From: Aquatica leii
Lineage: Eukaryota; Arthropoda; Insecta; Coleoptera; Lampyridae
Reading direction: 5' to 3'
DNA: 64,000 nucleotides
Assembly: GCA_035610365.1 (NCBI GenBank)
Contig: CM069435.1
Coordinates: 15,861,123 to 15,925,122 of the forward strand
The notes beneath the pieces are model-generated. The model saw only the letters and a list, made by a program, of their open reading frames with translations, made no database searches and had not been told where the DNA came from. Position numbers and translations under genes: made by a program. Of this stretch, positions 9,945-22,149 are shown piece after piece. Within the stretch, counting starts at the first letter, position 1; every line of letters begins with the position of its first letter.

Positions 9945-10855
9945 TTGAGATACTTAAGAAGTTAGATTTTATTTTATATTCCAATTATAATAAACTTCAC
10001 ATCTTATACAAGGTGTTCAAAAATTAAAACCTATCAGTTAAGAAATTTAAGTGGCTATAACTTTGTCAATTTAAATAGAAGGCCATATTTTTTAATTTGC
10101 CAAAAAATTAATCTATCGAATAGTATTAGAATGTTCTATGTATATTCTTCTTTTTTTTAGACAATACCTCAAATAATCGTTTTTGCGCGATTTGATGTTT
10201 TTTCAATAAAAGTTCTGATGAATCTAGTTGTTTATTGTGTTTAGATGATTTCAAATAATTAACAATTATAAAAATAATAATTTATAATCCAATCTAATGT
10301 AACAGTTATAATGGTAATAACTTACCAACAATAAATAATAAATAAAACAAGTAGATTGGAAGAAATGGTTTTTACAATTGGCTCCCTCCACCCAAATTCT
10401 CGAAATGAATCACACCAAATGTTTTCATGGGGTACATAAAAAGAATACGCCACCGGCAACAATACACGATAAGAAAAGACGCATAAGAGACACTTTTGAA
10501 ACTGTAACCCCACAAATGTTACTCAGAGTTAGCAGTAGTTCTCAAAAAAGAATATGTAAGTGTCTGGAAAGAAACAGAACTTTTATTAAAAAACCATCAA
10601 GTAGGAAAAAAAAACGATTATTTGTCGTATTGTGCAAAAACGGGAAGTTATAGAACATTTTAATACTATTTGATAGGTAATTAAAAAGTACATTTTCTGG
10701 TAAATCAAAAAATATGGCGGTCTATTTAAATTAATCAATTTATAGCAACTTAAGTTTCTCAATTGATAGGTTTGAATTTTTAGACAGCTTGTATAAGATG
10801 TAAAGTTTATTAAAGTTGGGGTATAAAATATGATTTAAGCCACAAAAACGTTAAT
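9945..10855 (+). mobile_element. Tc1/mariner-type element with about 160 bp inverted repeats
   Basis: Sequence around CATCTTATACAAGGTGTTCA (from about 10000) returns inverted near 10800 as AGCTTGTATAAGATGTAAAG. The pairing continues outward to about 9945 and 10855, and inward to about 10110 and 10695. The inverted repeats are therefore about 160 bp, long for this superfamily. Between them lies the C-terminal third of a transposase. The left end abuts the start of the LINE at 9898. The element is too short to be complete. Confidence 0.7.
10330..10653 (+). pseudogene. Tc1/mariner-type transposase C-terminal remnant
   Basis: The frame reads NTPPATIHDKKRRIRDTF and VTPQMLLRVSSSSQKR. This matches the end of insect IS630/Tc1-mariner transposases, where a PP-T--DLK-RI block and a TPEML block precede a short tail. 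The DDE residues lie upstream and are not preserved, so it is not functional. Confidence 0.65.
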
Positions 10856-11875
10856 AATACACACACTTATTTTGATCGGAGAATTTCGAAATAACGATAT
10901 ACAATACTTACAATCTCATGCAAAGTATTTGCATTTAAAAAATTTTTAGGTCACTGTTTAATTGTGAATTGTGCACGTCGGTATAATAGAAGAATTTAAA
11001 TTAATGCATCATTAAAAAACGTTATTTTGATTTAATGAAGCAATTTTAAAGTAAAAATAAAGAGTAATTGAAAACGATAATTTACATAGCAGTATGTATA
11101 TCTCTCCACAAAGTATGATAATTTTTGTGCAAGATACAGAATTGATTAAAATTAATTGCTTTTATTTGTAAATATTAGAAATAGAAACCTACGTCAAAAT
11201 AATTAATTAAAATATTTTCAAAAACACTTATACAGAATACTCAAATTTGCTGTAAAAATAATTTTTTTATATATAATTGCATTTATGAATAGTAAGAGGT
11301 AATCAAAGTAATGAGTGTATTTACAGTACAGTATTTATTGGTTGTACTAAAATTAGAAGAGCTTTTTGAGCAAATCACAAATCATGTAGGATTTTGTTTA
11401 AGCTAAAAGCCTTTAAACGTGTTTTTTTTATAAGCACATAAAAACCGACAAACGAAAGTTTGTGTTATAAAGTGTTGGTAATTTAGCTACGAGTTTTCAA
11501 AGTTTTTCTTCTAAAATACTAAAAACTAAGACCAAAGTTACTATAATCTTTAAATTAATGCGGTTTTCATGTGAACTTTACCAAATTACATAGTTCTAGT
11601 GCGCTTTCCTTTTAAATTAGAGCTTTTTCCGTAAAAATTATAAGTTGTTATTGCGGTGGGTAAACAAGGTAAAATTACGATAATTATTATGCACTGTAAA
11701 CACACTTCTATATTAAAGGATACCACGTTGAAAATAAAAAACGTAAAAAATGTAATGAATAAAGTTCTTTTAAAAATTGTTTGCTGCGGACACATACTAC
11801 TCGCATACTGTAGATTGATTAGAAAAAATCAGAAATAGGCAATAGTAAAACAATGTAACAAAAGTTAGCACTAAC
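10856..11875. other. AT-rich spacer
   Basis: About 1 kb of AT-rich DNA between the mariner-type element and the hAT terminus. No domain, RNA or repeat is recognised; short frames on both strands look random. Confidence 0.6.
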
Positions 11876-11932
11876 CAGGCTCGCGCCTAGCACTTTTGGC
11901 GCCTTTGTGCAAATTTGAAAAGGTATTTTTAT

Positions 11933-12202
11933 CAGGCGCGGCTTCAGAGGGGGGGCCGGAAGGGCTATGCCCCCCCCCCCCCCGACATTGAAAATAATAC
12001 TGAAGTTTTTTTCACTTTGTATGTAATACAGTCGCTTTTTTTAATTGTTGTATAATTTATGTTGCTTTATCGCTTGCAAGTAAAAGCTTGGTACATAAAG
12101 AAGTGTTCTTCAATTTTATATTAACGCCATATTCAATACATTATTATATACGCTTTAAACGGATGGAGCCCCCACCGAAATAAACTGCTGGAGCCGCGCC
12201 TG
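11933..12202. mobile_element. Small non-autonomous hAT-like element (MITE)
   Basis: The 270 bp unit starts CAGGCGCGGCT and ends AGCCGCGCCTG, perfect 11 bp inverted repeats. The flanks ATTTTTAT and ATTATTAT form an 8 bp target duplication with one mismatch, as expected for hAT. It has no coding capacity. It contains a long run of C at about 11973-11986 next to a G-rich stretch, which makes that area prone to assembly error. Confidence 0.8.
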
Positions 12203-12515
12203 ATTATTATCCACTATTGAAAAATAATTTTAAAAAGTATTACAAGTATTTTTTTATTGAGGTACATAACATAATTATAAACTTATAGAAAACAGAAATA
12301 TATTCTAACAGTATTACAACTCAAAATTTTTCTATTTTAGTTTCAAATGTAAAATATGATACAAAAGCACAAGAAAAAAAATTTAAACATTAAAAATACT
12401 CGTTTATATATCACAGGACGAAATTGATCGACAAATAAAAACAAAACAATATATTATTTTAATAATGCAACATGTCACCTTTTAAAGGTTAATATCCAGG
12501 TATTAGGTATTGTTA

Positions 12516-12990
12516 TTAATATTTTAGCTCAGTGAATTGAGCTTTCCGTGCTTTAATTTTTGCAAATTGTTTAATTAAATCTTCGGTGTCTAATTCTTTT
12601 AGCTGGTCCGTTTCTATTAAAATGATAACAAAATTACTTAGTCGGTTTTGCCTTTTGGCCGATTTTAAATATTTTTTTATTATTTTCAGTATTGAAAAAG
12701 ATCGTTCTGCGGTAGCAACAGAAACCGGCATTGTTAATAAAATACGAAGTATTATGCTCGTATTAGGAAAAGAATCCACTAAGCTGTTAATTGTTATATA
12801 ATTTAAAGTTTCTTTTGGAGACGTAATAACTTTTTCATCAAAATTTTGTAAATATGGCATTTCTTTAACAAGTTCCACGGCAGTTATGTCTTGTTCATTG
12901 CAAGTTTTGTCATTTAATAAATTTTCAACTTTTTGACATAATTCTAATTGTTCGTTTTCAGAATAATTTTTTAATTTATCAATATTCCAT
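12516..12990 (-). pseudogene. hAT transposase C-terminal dimerisation region
   Basis: The minus frame reads LRILLTMPVSVATAERSFS, the hallmark of the hAT C-terminal dimerisation domain, followed by RQNRLSNFVIILIETD. Upstream (to about 12990) it continues as NYSENEQLELCQKVENLLND, as in ZMYM1-like hAT proteins. The last 120 residues are open, but the DDE part is missing. The same region recurs, more damaged, at 14030-14360 because of a tandem duplication. Confidence 0.85.
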
Positions 12991-15318
12991 ATATTCGAAA
13001 TTATTAGAGTAAGAAGAAAGTAATTGTGTTAAATTGTTAAACTGTAAAGAGCTTTTACTGATTCAGCCGCCGCGAACGTAAATTTTTTAAGAGAACATTT
13101 CAAAGTCTAGCAAGTTACAAATCAAGGTAAGTCCAGAGGTTGTAACCAACCAGATGAGCTTCTGGGTTATCAGGGGTCCAGAAGCTATTATCATCGTGAC
13201 CTTGATTGGCGCCCTAACCGATTTTGAGTTTTGCCCTATTTTATTTCGATTTTATTGTCAATCTCGTTTCCTATTAATCACGAAATTTCTAATATAACCC
13301 ACCCCGTCTCCACTGAGCAGCGGCACAACATCGCTTATGTAACCTTATTTCAGGCAGCGACATTGTTCAACTTTTTCATGTAACATAAATATTTGGCGTC
13401 TTTAACGTGGGGCCTTTTCCGAATTTTAGTTTGCCTGTTAAGTTTCGTGATTTTTGGAAAGTTTTACCGTCTTGTAATTTCATTTTAAAATGGGTTACAA
13501 ATTGATTGTTGATCGTTTATCGCATAACGAATTACGTTATGAGATTTTAATTAGAGGTGGTGATGCATCTTTAGGTGTTGTCGTATTACGAGGTCTACTC
13601 AAGAATTTTCTTATTGAAGAAGCCGCCGGCAAAGTATCTCGTCTCGCGTATCCTTTCGATTTTAATGCAGATAATTTAGCGATTAGAGAAGGTATCGATG
13701 AGCTTAGGAAATTATAGATTCATTGAAAATTACTCCAACTACAAAAATTTCTTCAACCATCGAAACCAAAATTAAATATTTGTTGAACCGTATTGGCAAT
13801 TCTATTCCTGTTCAAAATGACGATTCTCAAGTTAAAGATGAGTTTTTAAAAGATTTAATTGTTTTAATTTCGCAGTATGAGCTTTTGGATAAACAAATTG
13901 TTGTTTCTAATCCGTCTACTTCCGCCGATGAAGTTATCGAACCTGTCGTTCAGCCTTCTTTAATAGTTGATACCGCTTTACCGACGTCTTCTGCTGTTAG
14001 CCAAAATTTTGTTAGTCATGTTAAGAGTTTTTTTATTATTTTCAGTATTGAAAAAGATGGTTCTGCGGTAGCAACAGAAACCGGCATTGTTAATAAAATA
14101 CGAAGTATTATGTTCGTACATATTAGGAAAAGAATCCACTAAGCTGTTAATTGTTATATAATTTAAAGTTTCTTCTGGAGACGTAATAACTTTTTCATCA
14201 AAATTTTGTAAATATTGCAATTCTTTAACAAGTTTCACGGCACTTATGTCTTGTTCATTGCAAGTTTTGTCATTTAATAAATTTTCAACTTTTTGACATA
14301 ATTCTAATTGTTCGATTTCAGAATAATTTTTTAATTTATCAATATTCCATATATTCGAAATTATTAGAGTAGTTGTAATGTAAAATAATTGTGTTAAATT
14401 GTTAAACTGTAAAGAGCTTTTACTGATTCAGCCGCCGCGAACGTAAATTTTTTAAGAGAACATTTCAGAGTCTAGCAAGTTACAAGTCAAGGTAAGTCCA
14501 GGGGCTGTAACCAACCAGATGAGCTTCTGGGTTATCAGGGGTCCAGAAGCTATTATCATCGTGACCTTGATTGGCGCCCTAACCGATTTTGAGTTTTATC
14601 CTATTTTATTTCGATTTTATTGTCAATCTCGTTTCCTATTAATCACGAAATTTCTAATATAACCCACCCCGTCTCCACTGAGCAGCGGCACAACATCGTT
14701 TATGTTACCTTATTTCAGGCAGCGACATTGTTCAACTTTTGCATGTAACATAAATATTTGGCGTCTTTAACGTGGGGCATTTTCCGAATTTTAGTTTGCC
14801 TGTTAAGTTTCGTGATTTTTGGAAAGTTTTACCGTCTTGTAATTTCATTTTAAAATGGGTTACAAATTGATTGTTGGTCGTTTATCGCATAACGAATTAC
14901 GTTATGACATTTTAATTAGAGGTGGTGATGCATCTTTAGGTGTTGTCGTATTACGAGGTCTACTCAAGAATTTTCTTATTGAAGAAGCCGCCGGCAAAGT
15001 ATCTCGTCCCGCGTATCCTTTCGATTTTAATGCAGATAATTTAGCGATTAGAGAAGGTATCGATGAGCTTAGGAAATTAATAGATTCATTGAAAATTACT
15101 CCAACTACAAAAATTTTTTTAACCATCGAAACCAAAATTAAATATTTGTTAAACCGTATTGGCAATTCTATTCCTGTTCAAAACAAATTGTTGTTTCTAA
15201 TCCGTCTACTTCCGCCGATGAAGTTATCGAACCTGTCGTTCAGCTTTCTTTAATAGTTAACACCGCTTTACCGACGTCTTCTGCTGTTAGTCAAAATTTT
15301 GTTAGTCATGTTAAGAGT
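12672..15318. repeat. Tandem duplication across a hAT/Gypsy junction
   Basis: Unit 1 (12672-14028) and unit 2 (14029-15318) each contain the same hAT transposase end followed by the same 5' part of Gypsy family B. The copies differ by a few percent and by small length differences. The join near 14029 falls at a T-rich stretch shared by both sides, which suggests a repeat-mediated event after the two elements had already become neighbours. Only unit 2 runs on into the rest of the Gypsy element. Confidence 0.85.
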
Positions 15319-15690
15319 GTTTCAATTTCAAAATGGAATTTAAAGTTTTCTGGTGATGCAAAGTCAATTTCTTTGAATGCATTTTTAGAACGAGTTGCCG
15401 AACTTCAATTATCGCGTAACGATCCAAGCCATCAGTTATTTTTGGAGTTCACTGATCTTTTTACTGGTCATGCATTGATTTTTGTTAGGTCTATTCGTAC
15501 TTCAGTTAATTCTTGGGGAGATTTGGTTAAGTTTTTGCGTGAACAATTTCAGCCTACCGATTATGACGAACGTCTCATTGAAGAAATTAAGCGTCGTACT
15601 CAAGCTAATGATGAGCCTATGGGTATTTACGTTGCAATTATTCGCAACATGTTTTCACGTCTCGATAAGCCTTTTCTGAAGAAAAACAGT
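15310..15690 (+). pseudogene. Gypsy family B gag capsid-like part
   Basis: The frame contains LNAFLERVAELQLSRND and WGDLVKFLREQFQPTDYDER, the pattern of the capsid (retrotrans_gag) region of Ty3/Gypsy elements. It is part of a broken fossil. Two CxxC-type zinc knuckles, CWNFRKPNHRAASC and CYRCGNSNVTVRTC, follow about 350 bp downstream. Confidence 0.8.
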
Positions 15691-16466
15691 TAAAGATCTT
15701 GTTAAGAAATATTTCTCCCGTTTATCAAACTCAGCTTGGTTTGTCGTCAGTTACTTCAATTGAGGAGTTAATTAAGTTTGGTCGTATTATCGAGGATCGC
15801 ATGCAAGCTATTGAAGCTTACACGCCTCCATCTCGTAGAAAGCAGGACATGGCCTGATCTCGCTTACGTCACATCTCAAGTTAAGGACACTGTAGTTTCT
15901 CGTTCTTCAAATAACGTTAGTAGTGGTGAAAAATCTACACCACCTGTTAGACAAAATTCACGATTACCGTCTTCTAATATCGCACCTTCTACGCGTTAAT
16001 GCGTCTGCTTCTTCTAATCGAAACAGTCCCCAATTATGTTGGAATTTTAGGAAGCCTAACCATCGAGCTGCTTCTTGCAAGGAACCTAAGAAAGGTTTAT
16101 TTTGTTATCGTTGTGGAAACTCTAACGTTACGGTCCGCACTTGTTCTAAGTGTTCGGGAAACGAGTAAAGGACGTACTAAGAAGCCGTTTAGTGACGTCA
16201 GAGGTTAAAGTAAAATCGGCTGTCTATTTTAATAGTTTGCATTCTTCGAAGAATAAGAGTTTTGTTAAGAATAAAGTTGTGTTAGATTATGTTTTCGAGT
16301 CTGCTGATTCTGACGAAAGACCTTTTGTCTATGTTAAAGTTTTTGGTCACGAAATTTTAAGTTTATTAGATAGTGGCGCTTCTCGCACTATTGTCGGTTC
16401 TAAAAGTTGGGAAATTTTTAGTCAGGTTTAAAATTAAATAAGTCAGTTAAAATTAATTGTGTTATA

Positions 16467-16680
16467 AAATCTTAAGCTTTCGCGGTTGTTATGTTTAAAA
16501 TCATAAGGGACTTTCGGCTTAGACCGCGTCGTAGTAAAACACCCAGACTTAGGCTTGGTCATAGTCTCTTCTTGAGAGCCAAAACAAGAAGTAGAACTTG
16601 GCCTTTGCCGTATTGTCGTTCGTGAACCCAAACAAACTGACGTTTCGCAAGACATTGCAGCTTGCATCTTCAGAGTGGTA
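16467..16680 (-). mobile_element. Short Penelope-derived insertion inside Gypsy family B
   Basis: A 214 bp insert lies between AATTGTGTTATA (16455) and AATTGTGTTGTA (16681), a 12 bp target duplication with one mismatch. The Gypsy protein reads on at both sides. On the minus strand its far end reads CTGAAGA, then a GCAAG/CTTGC hairpin, then GAAAC, a degenerate hammerhead-like core as in Penelope terminal repeats. About 165 bp of it recur at 40930-41095. It is best explained as a short 5'-truncated PLE copy or a small non-autonomous relative. Confidence 0.6.
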
Positions 16681-17120
16681 AATTGTGTTGTAGCTAATGG
16701 TAAATCAGTACAAAGTTTAGGTTCACTTCTCGTCCCAATCGAACTTAAAGGAAAAATTGTTGTTTTAGAAGTTTTAGCTGTTCCTGACGTGCCCCATAAT
16801 TTAATTTTAGGTGTTGATTTTTGGAAGCAAGCAGGTATCGTTCCCGATCTTAGAAAAGGTGAATGGCGTTTCGAAAATATGGACACCATTTCAGAATTGG
16901 AAGATAAGGATTCAGTTATTAAGTCTCGTCTCGATCTTTCATCAGAACAGCTTAAGCAGTTAGACAATTTAGTTAGTAATCATTTTTCTTCTTCGAATGA
17001 AACGTTTGGATGCACCAACTTGATTGAACATCAGATCAAGACTACTTCCGAACCAACTAAGCAACGATATTACCGAGTTTCGCCGTTTATCCAGAAACAA
17101 ATCGATCCGGAGTTGGAGAA

Positions 17121-17577
17121 ATGTTGAAGTTAGGCGTTGTAGAAAAATCCAACAGCGCGTGGTCGAGCCCGATCTTATTGGTGAAGAAGAAGGACAACTC
17201 GTATCGTTTTTGCGTGGACTTTAGAAAAGTCAACAAGGTTACCGAAAAGGACGCTTATCCTTTACCTTACGTTTCGTCTATACTGGATCGTCTTCGTGAC
17301 GCTAAGTTTATTTCATCTCTCGATATTAAGTCCGCTTATTGGCAGATTCCGTTAAGCGAAGAGTCTAAGCAGTTCACCGCGTTTACCGTTTGGTTTAGCT
17401 AACGCGCCAGCTTCTTGGCAGAGGTTGATTAATCGAGTTTTAGGTCCCGAATTAGAGCCTTACGTTTTTGTTTATTTAGATGACGTCATTATTTGCGCTC
17501 CTTCCTTTGAGAAACACATGGAAGTGTTAACTGAAGTTCTTCGTCGCCTTAGAGAGGCTAATTTGATGTTAAGTGAG
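17121..17577 (+). pseudogene. Gypsy family B reverse transcriptase, partial
   Basis: The frames contain VEKSNSAWSSPILLVKKKD, then SLDIKSAYWQIPL, then PYVFVYLDDVIICAP. These are the fingers and palm boxes of Ty3/Gypsy RT, with the YLDD catalytic site. The domain is cut off at 17577 by foreign sequence. Confidence 0.85.
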
Positions 17578-17887
17578 ATATTGTAAGACGCCCGCAAACC
17601 ATCACCGTTTCTTTGTGACTTCGAAGCGAACATTCTGTGGGTCTCTTCTGAAGTTTATCTTTGAGTATTTGAAAGTATTTCAAATCTTTATCTGTTTTAT
17701 TAGAGTGACATCTTCTCAGATGATCCTGCAACTTAGATGGTTTCATACCGTCATTGCCCAAAATTTTGTTGCATAAAAGGCACATAGGCAATTGTTTGTC
17801 CGACAATGATGGAATGAAGCCAAATTTCAAATAATCAACACTGTACTGTCTACATTTCTTTTTAGATTCGGACAAGGCATCAGTCAT
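17578..17887 (-). pseudogene. hAT transposase N-terminal zinc finger (ZBED5/SCAND3-like)
   Basis: The frame reads CRQYSVDYLKFGFIPSLSD, then CLLCNKILGNDGMKPSKLQ, then DHLRRCHSNK. This BED-like C2HC finger opens many ZBED5/SCAND3-type hAT proteins. The start codon follows a TTTTGCTCACAG, which looks like a splice acceptor, so a 5' untranslated exon upstream is possible. After about 95 residues the frame becomes unrelated as the element ends. Confidence 0.8.
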
Positions 17888-18246
17888 CTGTGAGCAAAAT
17901 TAATCTATTTAAATAAGACATAAAGTTCAGTAGTTGTATATTAAAAAATCAAAGTCAAATTTAAATTGTATGGTCTTAGATTTTATGGCAAGCATAGACG
18001 TACAGCCATTATAAATGAATGTGAGAAGGGGACTGTTATGAATGTTACTTAAGGTTTTGATATGATGGAACTTTAAGGAAGTTTGAAAGTAACATGACAA
18101 AAGATGTTAAAATAAAATATTATACAACAAATAATAATAACAAATTGTTATGCGATTTATCTCTACGTACATTCGACTGTCATGTGTAAAAATTCACTGG
18201 TTCCACTTTAGCAATAATACAAAATTTTAATATAGAGAAGTATGTA

Positions 18247-18773
18247 CAGTGCAATATCCATAATCCGAACTTCCGTAATTCGAACATTTCAGTAATCCGA
18301 ACTGGTCCACAGTGTAACGACCAATGGACAAAATTACAATTTTTTTACTTTTTTTGTGAAGTTATTTGGTAAGATATATGTATTTATAAAAGAATAATAA
18401 ATGCCTAGCAAGGTCGTAAATAAGTAAATATTGACACACATACATATTTATTTATGTGACCGACCAAAATATGTAGTTTAATTTGAAAATATATTTTTTT
18501 ATGTTTCCTATATGTAAACATTTAAATTCTATGAAGAAAAAAACAAACAAACGAGAGTGTGTATTGGAAATTCTTCAAAAAACACGCAGCTGTACAGTTG
18601 TGGATTTCTTATTTTCTTAACTTATCTTTCAAAGTGGTAATATATTGTAGGTTAATAATAAAATGCATACGTAATATGTATGTACATTTGTCTTTTTTTA
18701 GATTTTTCCGAAAACATTCCATAATCCGAACATCTCCTTGCAGCAATTAGTTTGGATTACGAAGATTACACTG
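18247..18773. mobile_element. Tigger-like non-autonomous element
   Basis: The left end CAGTGCAATATCCATAATCC and the right end, inverted CAGTGTAATCTTCGTAATCC, form inverted repeats of the Tigger/pogo type. Each side is flanked by TA (18245-18246 and 18774-18775). The 527 bp interior is AT-rich and carries no transposase. Additional copies of the AATCCGAAC motif occur just inside both ends. Confidence 0.75.
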
Positions 18774-19504
18774 TAATTATAATAACGATTGCTAAAACTT
18801 TGAAAAAGAAACTATTGAGTAGTACTCATGTAGTTTTGCATGATTTGAATATTAAACTACTAATAACTGAAGTCATGATTTGCGTAATTTATCTATTTTT
18901 GCTAACTACGAGTACAAAACTAAAATTTAATAAAAAATAATGTACTTACTTTTCTCCGGCGCTCTCAAATAAAATAACACTGATTCACTATAATTTGTGT
19001 GATAAACTACCAGTTTATATTTTTTTAAATATTTTCTTAGCACTTTCCTTTTCAAGATTCAGAAAACGAATAAACGTAATTGTCTCACATTCGTATTTAT
19101 AGAGTGACGAATTGAACAAGTCAGTGCAAGTTCGCGAAGCTCTGAGACTGCGCGTATGCTTGTAACAAGATGATACTGGTATATCAGTATATGCAGGTTT
19201 TTACAAGTTCAAAATGTATTGCGACCACAAAGCGAATGCCTACATCCTACAACTTACACAACTTTATAAACATATATAATAAATTTTTTACTTCATAGGT
19301 ACTTTTATAAATAATGTATATGTCTTTTTATTATAAGATAGTATAATGTAAGTAAATAGGTACTATCAGTGTATGTTGAGATCCACTATCGTGGACCCCC
19401 ATTTACGTTTCATAAACCCCCAAATTTTTTTTTCGCTGACGTAGACCCCTTGCAGGTTGTCATAGACCCTTGGGGGTCGATATAGACCACTTTGGGAATT
19501 ACTG

Positions 19505-22149
19505 ATCTAGATGATCTTTTTTAAGATGTGTTCTAATGCGATGGCAGTTAACAATCTTTTTTTGAAAAAACTAACGCACTCAAACTCAAACTCAGAAGAA
19601 AACTTTTTGACTGACTTTTAAGAATAGAAATACCAGATACATTGAGAATATACTAAATCAATTGTAAGACCTGTAATCAAGTACATACCAAACAAACAAA
19701 AAAAAACTTTAAAAAATATTGTTTGTTGAGTCTAGAATGTTCGATTAATTAATTTATCAATGCATCTTAAAAAAAAACTTGACTTTTGTGTTTGGAGTTT
19801 AATAATAAAGTTTAACATGTACTCGTGGTGTTTTGGTAGTTTAACCTGGTAGCATTTTCACATGTGCATTGACATTGTTGTTGCGGTTTATAAAAAACTT
19901 ATTTGAATTACGCGAGTATAAAATCAGCTTTGAACGTTTTCAGCTCTATAGTCGTTTACATACATGTGTAGTAAATTTATACTATAAGATGGCTCTGCCA
20001 TAAGATGTCACTCATGTTGAATAATAAAGTTTTATAATGTATTATGTTTTCTATTGTACTTTATTAGCGTTTCGAGGTTAAAAAATCATACAACAGTAAG
20101 AAAGAATGCATACATTAAAACTAAATTTACGTTGAATTAAGTCATAATATTTTCTCTAAGATGACCAATTTTCCTAAAATATTTAGACAAAAAAAAGTCT
20201 AAATAAAAACTGACGTTGCAATACATCAAACGCAACATAGAACAAAATTATCTATGTATAAAACGTATGTGAAATAAGAAGCAAATGGAATGAAACTACC
20301 AATTGTGTAAACTTTTAATGCCAATTGCCATAGCAACCGCCAACTTTAATGATGGTTTCAGAAACACATTTTTTTCAGTACCAAACACACCAGACATGTC
20401 GTCAACTGATTATCGCTTTTTTACATCCAGATAGTTTTTTCACGAAAGGCATTTCACGTAGAATCAGCAAAATCACTTTATTACACAAAGTGGAAATGAA
20501 ATCAAAAGAAAGTTTTCGTTAGCTTTCTATCGATTACAAAGAATTTACGTATTTTACCTCAAACAGTCACGTTATAACCGCAGTATTACAATTATACCCT
20601 AAATAACTCAATATCTATACAAATGCAAATAATTATTATCATTATTATTTACGTGTATTATACAGGATGGAAAATTATTACGAAATTGTTGAATGAATCC
20701 TTTGTGAAGTTAAATTATTGTTGTATTTTATTTACTTTTCTTTATTAAAAAATTGGTTTTGTTAGTTTGTTACTTACCATCATCTACAATGATACTAACA
20801 TGTAAACATGTTTCTATAGTTTTTTAACAACAAAATTTAAAATAGTATTAAAAAAATTTGAACGTTTTGATTCCAATTATTAGTAGGGATTTAAACTAAT
20901 CCCAATTTGTGGTTTTAGATCGTTGTTTTTTTTTCCTGAGTTTTAGAAATCTTACGAAGATCGCTAAATAATGACAGAAACGGAAAAAAAAATAAATTAT
21001 CCAGCGCCAAAACGAAACTTCAGGACAATAATGATTTTTTTGTGTTGCCCTCATCGCATCGCTTCGCAAATTCGTTCGTTAGTGTAGTTACGTATTGAGG
21101 GTAAAACTCTAGAGCGACAAAGTGAGAAATACACATATATTGTATACGTACCCTAAGGTTATAATTTGATTAGTCAAGTTAGACAGATTTTGCTAGTAAT
21201 TATTGTATTGTAGTAACAACAACAAAAATGTATCGTAGATTATTCAACTATGCCGAAAGTAACGGCAGCACACAATACATTGGCTTAAATTACACATAGG
21301 GTGTTTATAGAAAAGAAAATTAAATTGAGAATGACAAATATCTATGATTAACAGCATGCGACACACAAAAATAATTAATAAAAATATCTAAATGGTATTG
21401 AAACAATTATTGTAATTACGCAAGTTAGAATAACAAGCAAAATTTTCGCGAGAGACCTTAATGATCACACAAATGTAATTAAATAAGACTTACTTACAAT
21501 CCAGTACTTGCACGAAGAAAACGTTTTCCTCGTTGAGTCGATCTGGAATATTAATGAACAGAGCAAATCGTGTCAGCACAATGACTCACAAAAGCAAAAT
21601 TTACAACACTATTAATTAATGCTGAAAGAAATTAGAAATAAATAAATGCTGTTGCACACATTAAATTAAAGAAAGAGTCGCAGTCTATTGATTCGTAAGG
21701 AACAGCACATCAGAAAATTTTTCTTCTTAAGGTGTCAGTTTTCAGATTTAAATCGGGCCTTCCAAATTACAATATTTCCATTAAGGTATTTGGCCGATAT
21801 TAACCCTTTATTGGTAGAGAATACACCGAACACATGTGCACTAACACGTGTCGGGTCGTGCTAACAAATTAACAAGGAAATTACAAATGAATTTTAGAAA
21901 CTAATAGTATAAGTTTACCCTGTTATGAATAAACTACTAAAAACGCGTTGTCGTTTTATATTATAGCTTCAACACACGCCGATAATGTTAGAAAATTAAT
22001 TTAGACATCGCAAGCACGATTTTAAGTAACTGACGGTTTAACGTCTTGACAGGAAGTGAAGTAAAACGAAACTCGTTAGAAGTAAAAATTTAACTTCAGC
22101 GTAATGAATGTACAGGGTAGTACATTTTAAAATTTATGCACGTAACAAG
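19505..22149. other. AT-rich region without recognised genes
   Basis: 2.6 kb of AT-rich DNA. Two places begin like short inverted-repeat elements (near 20660 and 21297), but no partner end was found. A 33-codon minus-strand frame near 20400 has no recognisable motif. I saw no upstream exon of the phosphatase gene here. Confidence 0.5.

Larger units (their letters stand above)
11876..13015 (-). mobile_element. hAT element 3' end (ZMYM1-like type), broken
   Basis: CAGGCTCGCGCCTAGCAC at 11876 is a typical hAT terminus. About 640 bp inside it begins, on the minus strand, the end of a hAT transposase (12878-12516). The upstream coding part is lost where Gypsy family B sequence starts near 13016. 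A small CAG-ended element (11933-12202) sits inside its 3' untranslated part. Confidence 0.75.
13016..17577 (+). mobile_element. Ty3/Gypsy family B, truncated (broken fossil)
   Basis: Parts seen in order: a 5' leader with a candidate primer-binding site TGGCGCCCTAACC (13208 and again at 14573), a gag N-terminal frame starting MGYKLIVDRLSHNELRY (13490 and 14855), the gag body (15310-15690), zinc knuckles (about 16050-16150), protease with LLDSGASRTIVG (about 16365) and reverse transcriptase with VYLDDVI (about 17470). The element stops abruptly at 17577 against a hAT element, so RNase H, integrase and the 3' LTR are absent. The beginning is duplicated in tandem. It has several breaks, but coding similarity is high, so it is not among the oldest fossils here. 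Confidence 0.85.
17578..19504 (-). mobile_element. hAT element 5' part with BED-type finger, broken
   Basis: Read on the minus strand, the end at 19504 is CAGTAATTCCCAAAGTGGTC, a common hAT terminus, followed by long T- and G-rich untranslated sequence. The transposase N-terminus lies at 17887-17578. The element is cut at 17578, where it meets Gypsy family B. A Tigger-like small element (18247-18773) is inserted in its 5' untranslated part. The downstream DDE and dimerisation parts are absent. Confidence 0.75.

Noticed and set aside
13075-13205. A tRNA-like stretch upstream of the candidate primer-binding site
   Set aside because: No cloverleaf with proper A and B boxes could be drawn; it is more likely Gypsy leader sequence.
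20300-20420. A 33-codon minus-strand frame with a possible membrane segment
   Set aside because: Too short, no homologue recognised, and no splice or promoter context to support a gene.
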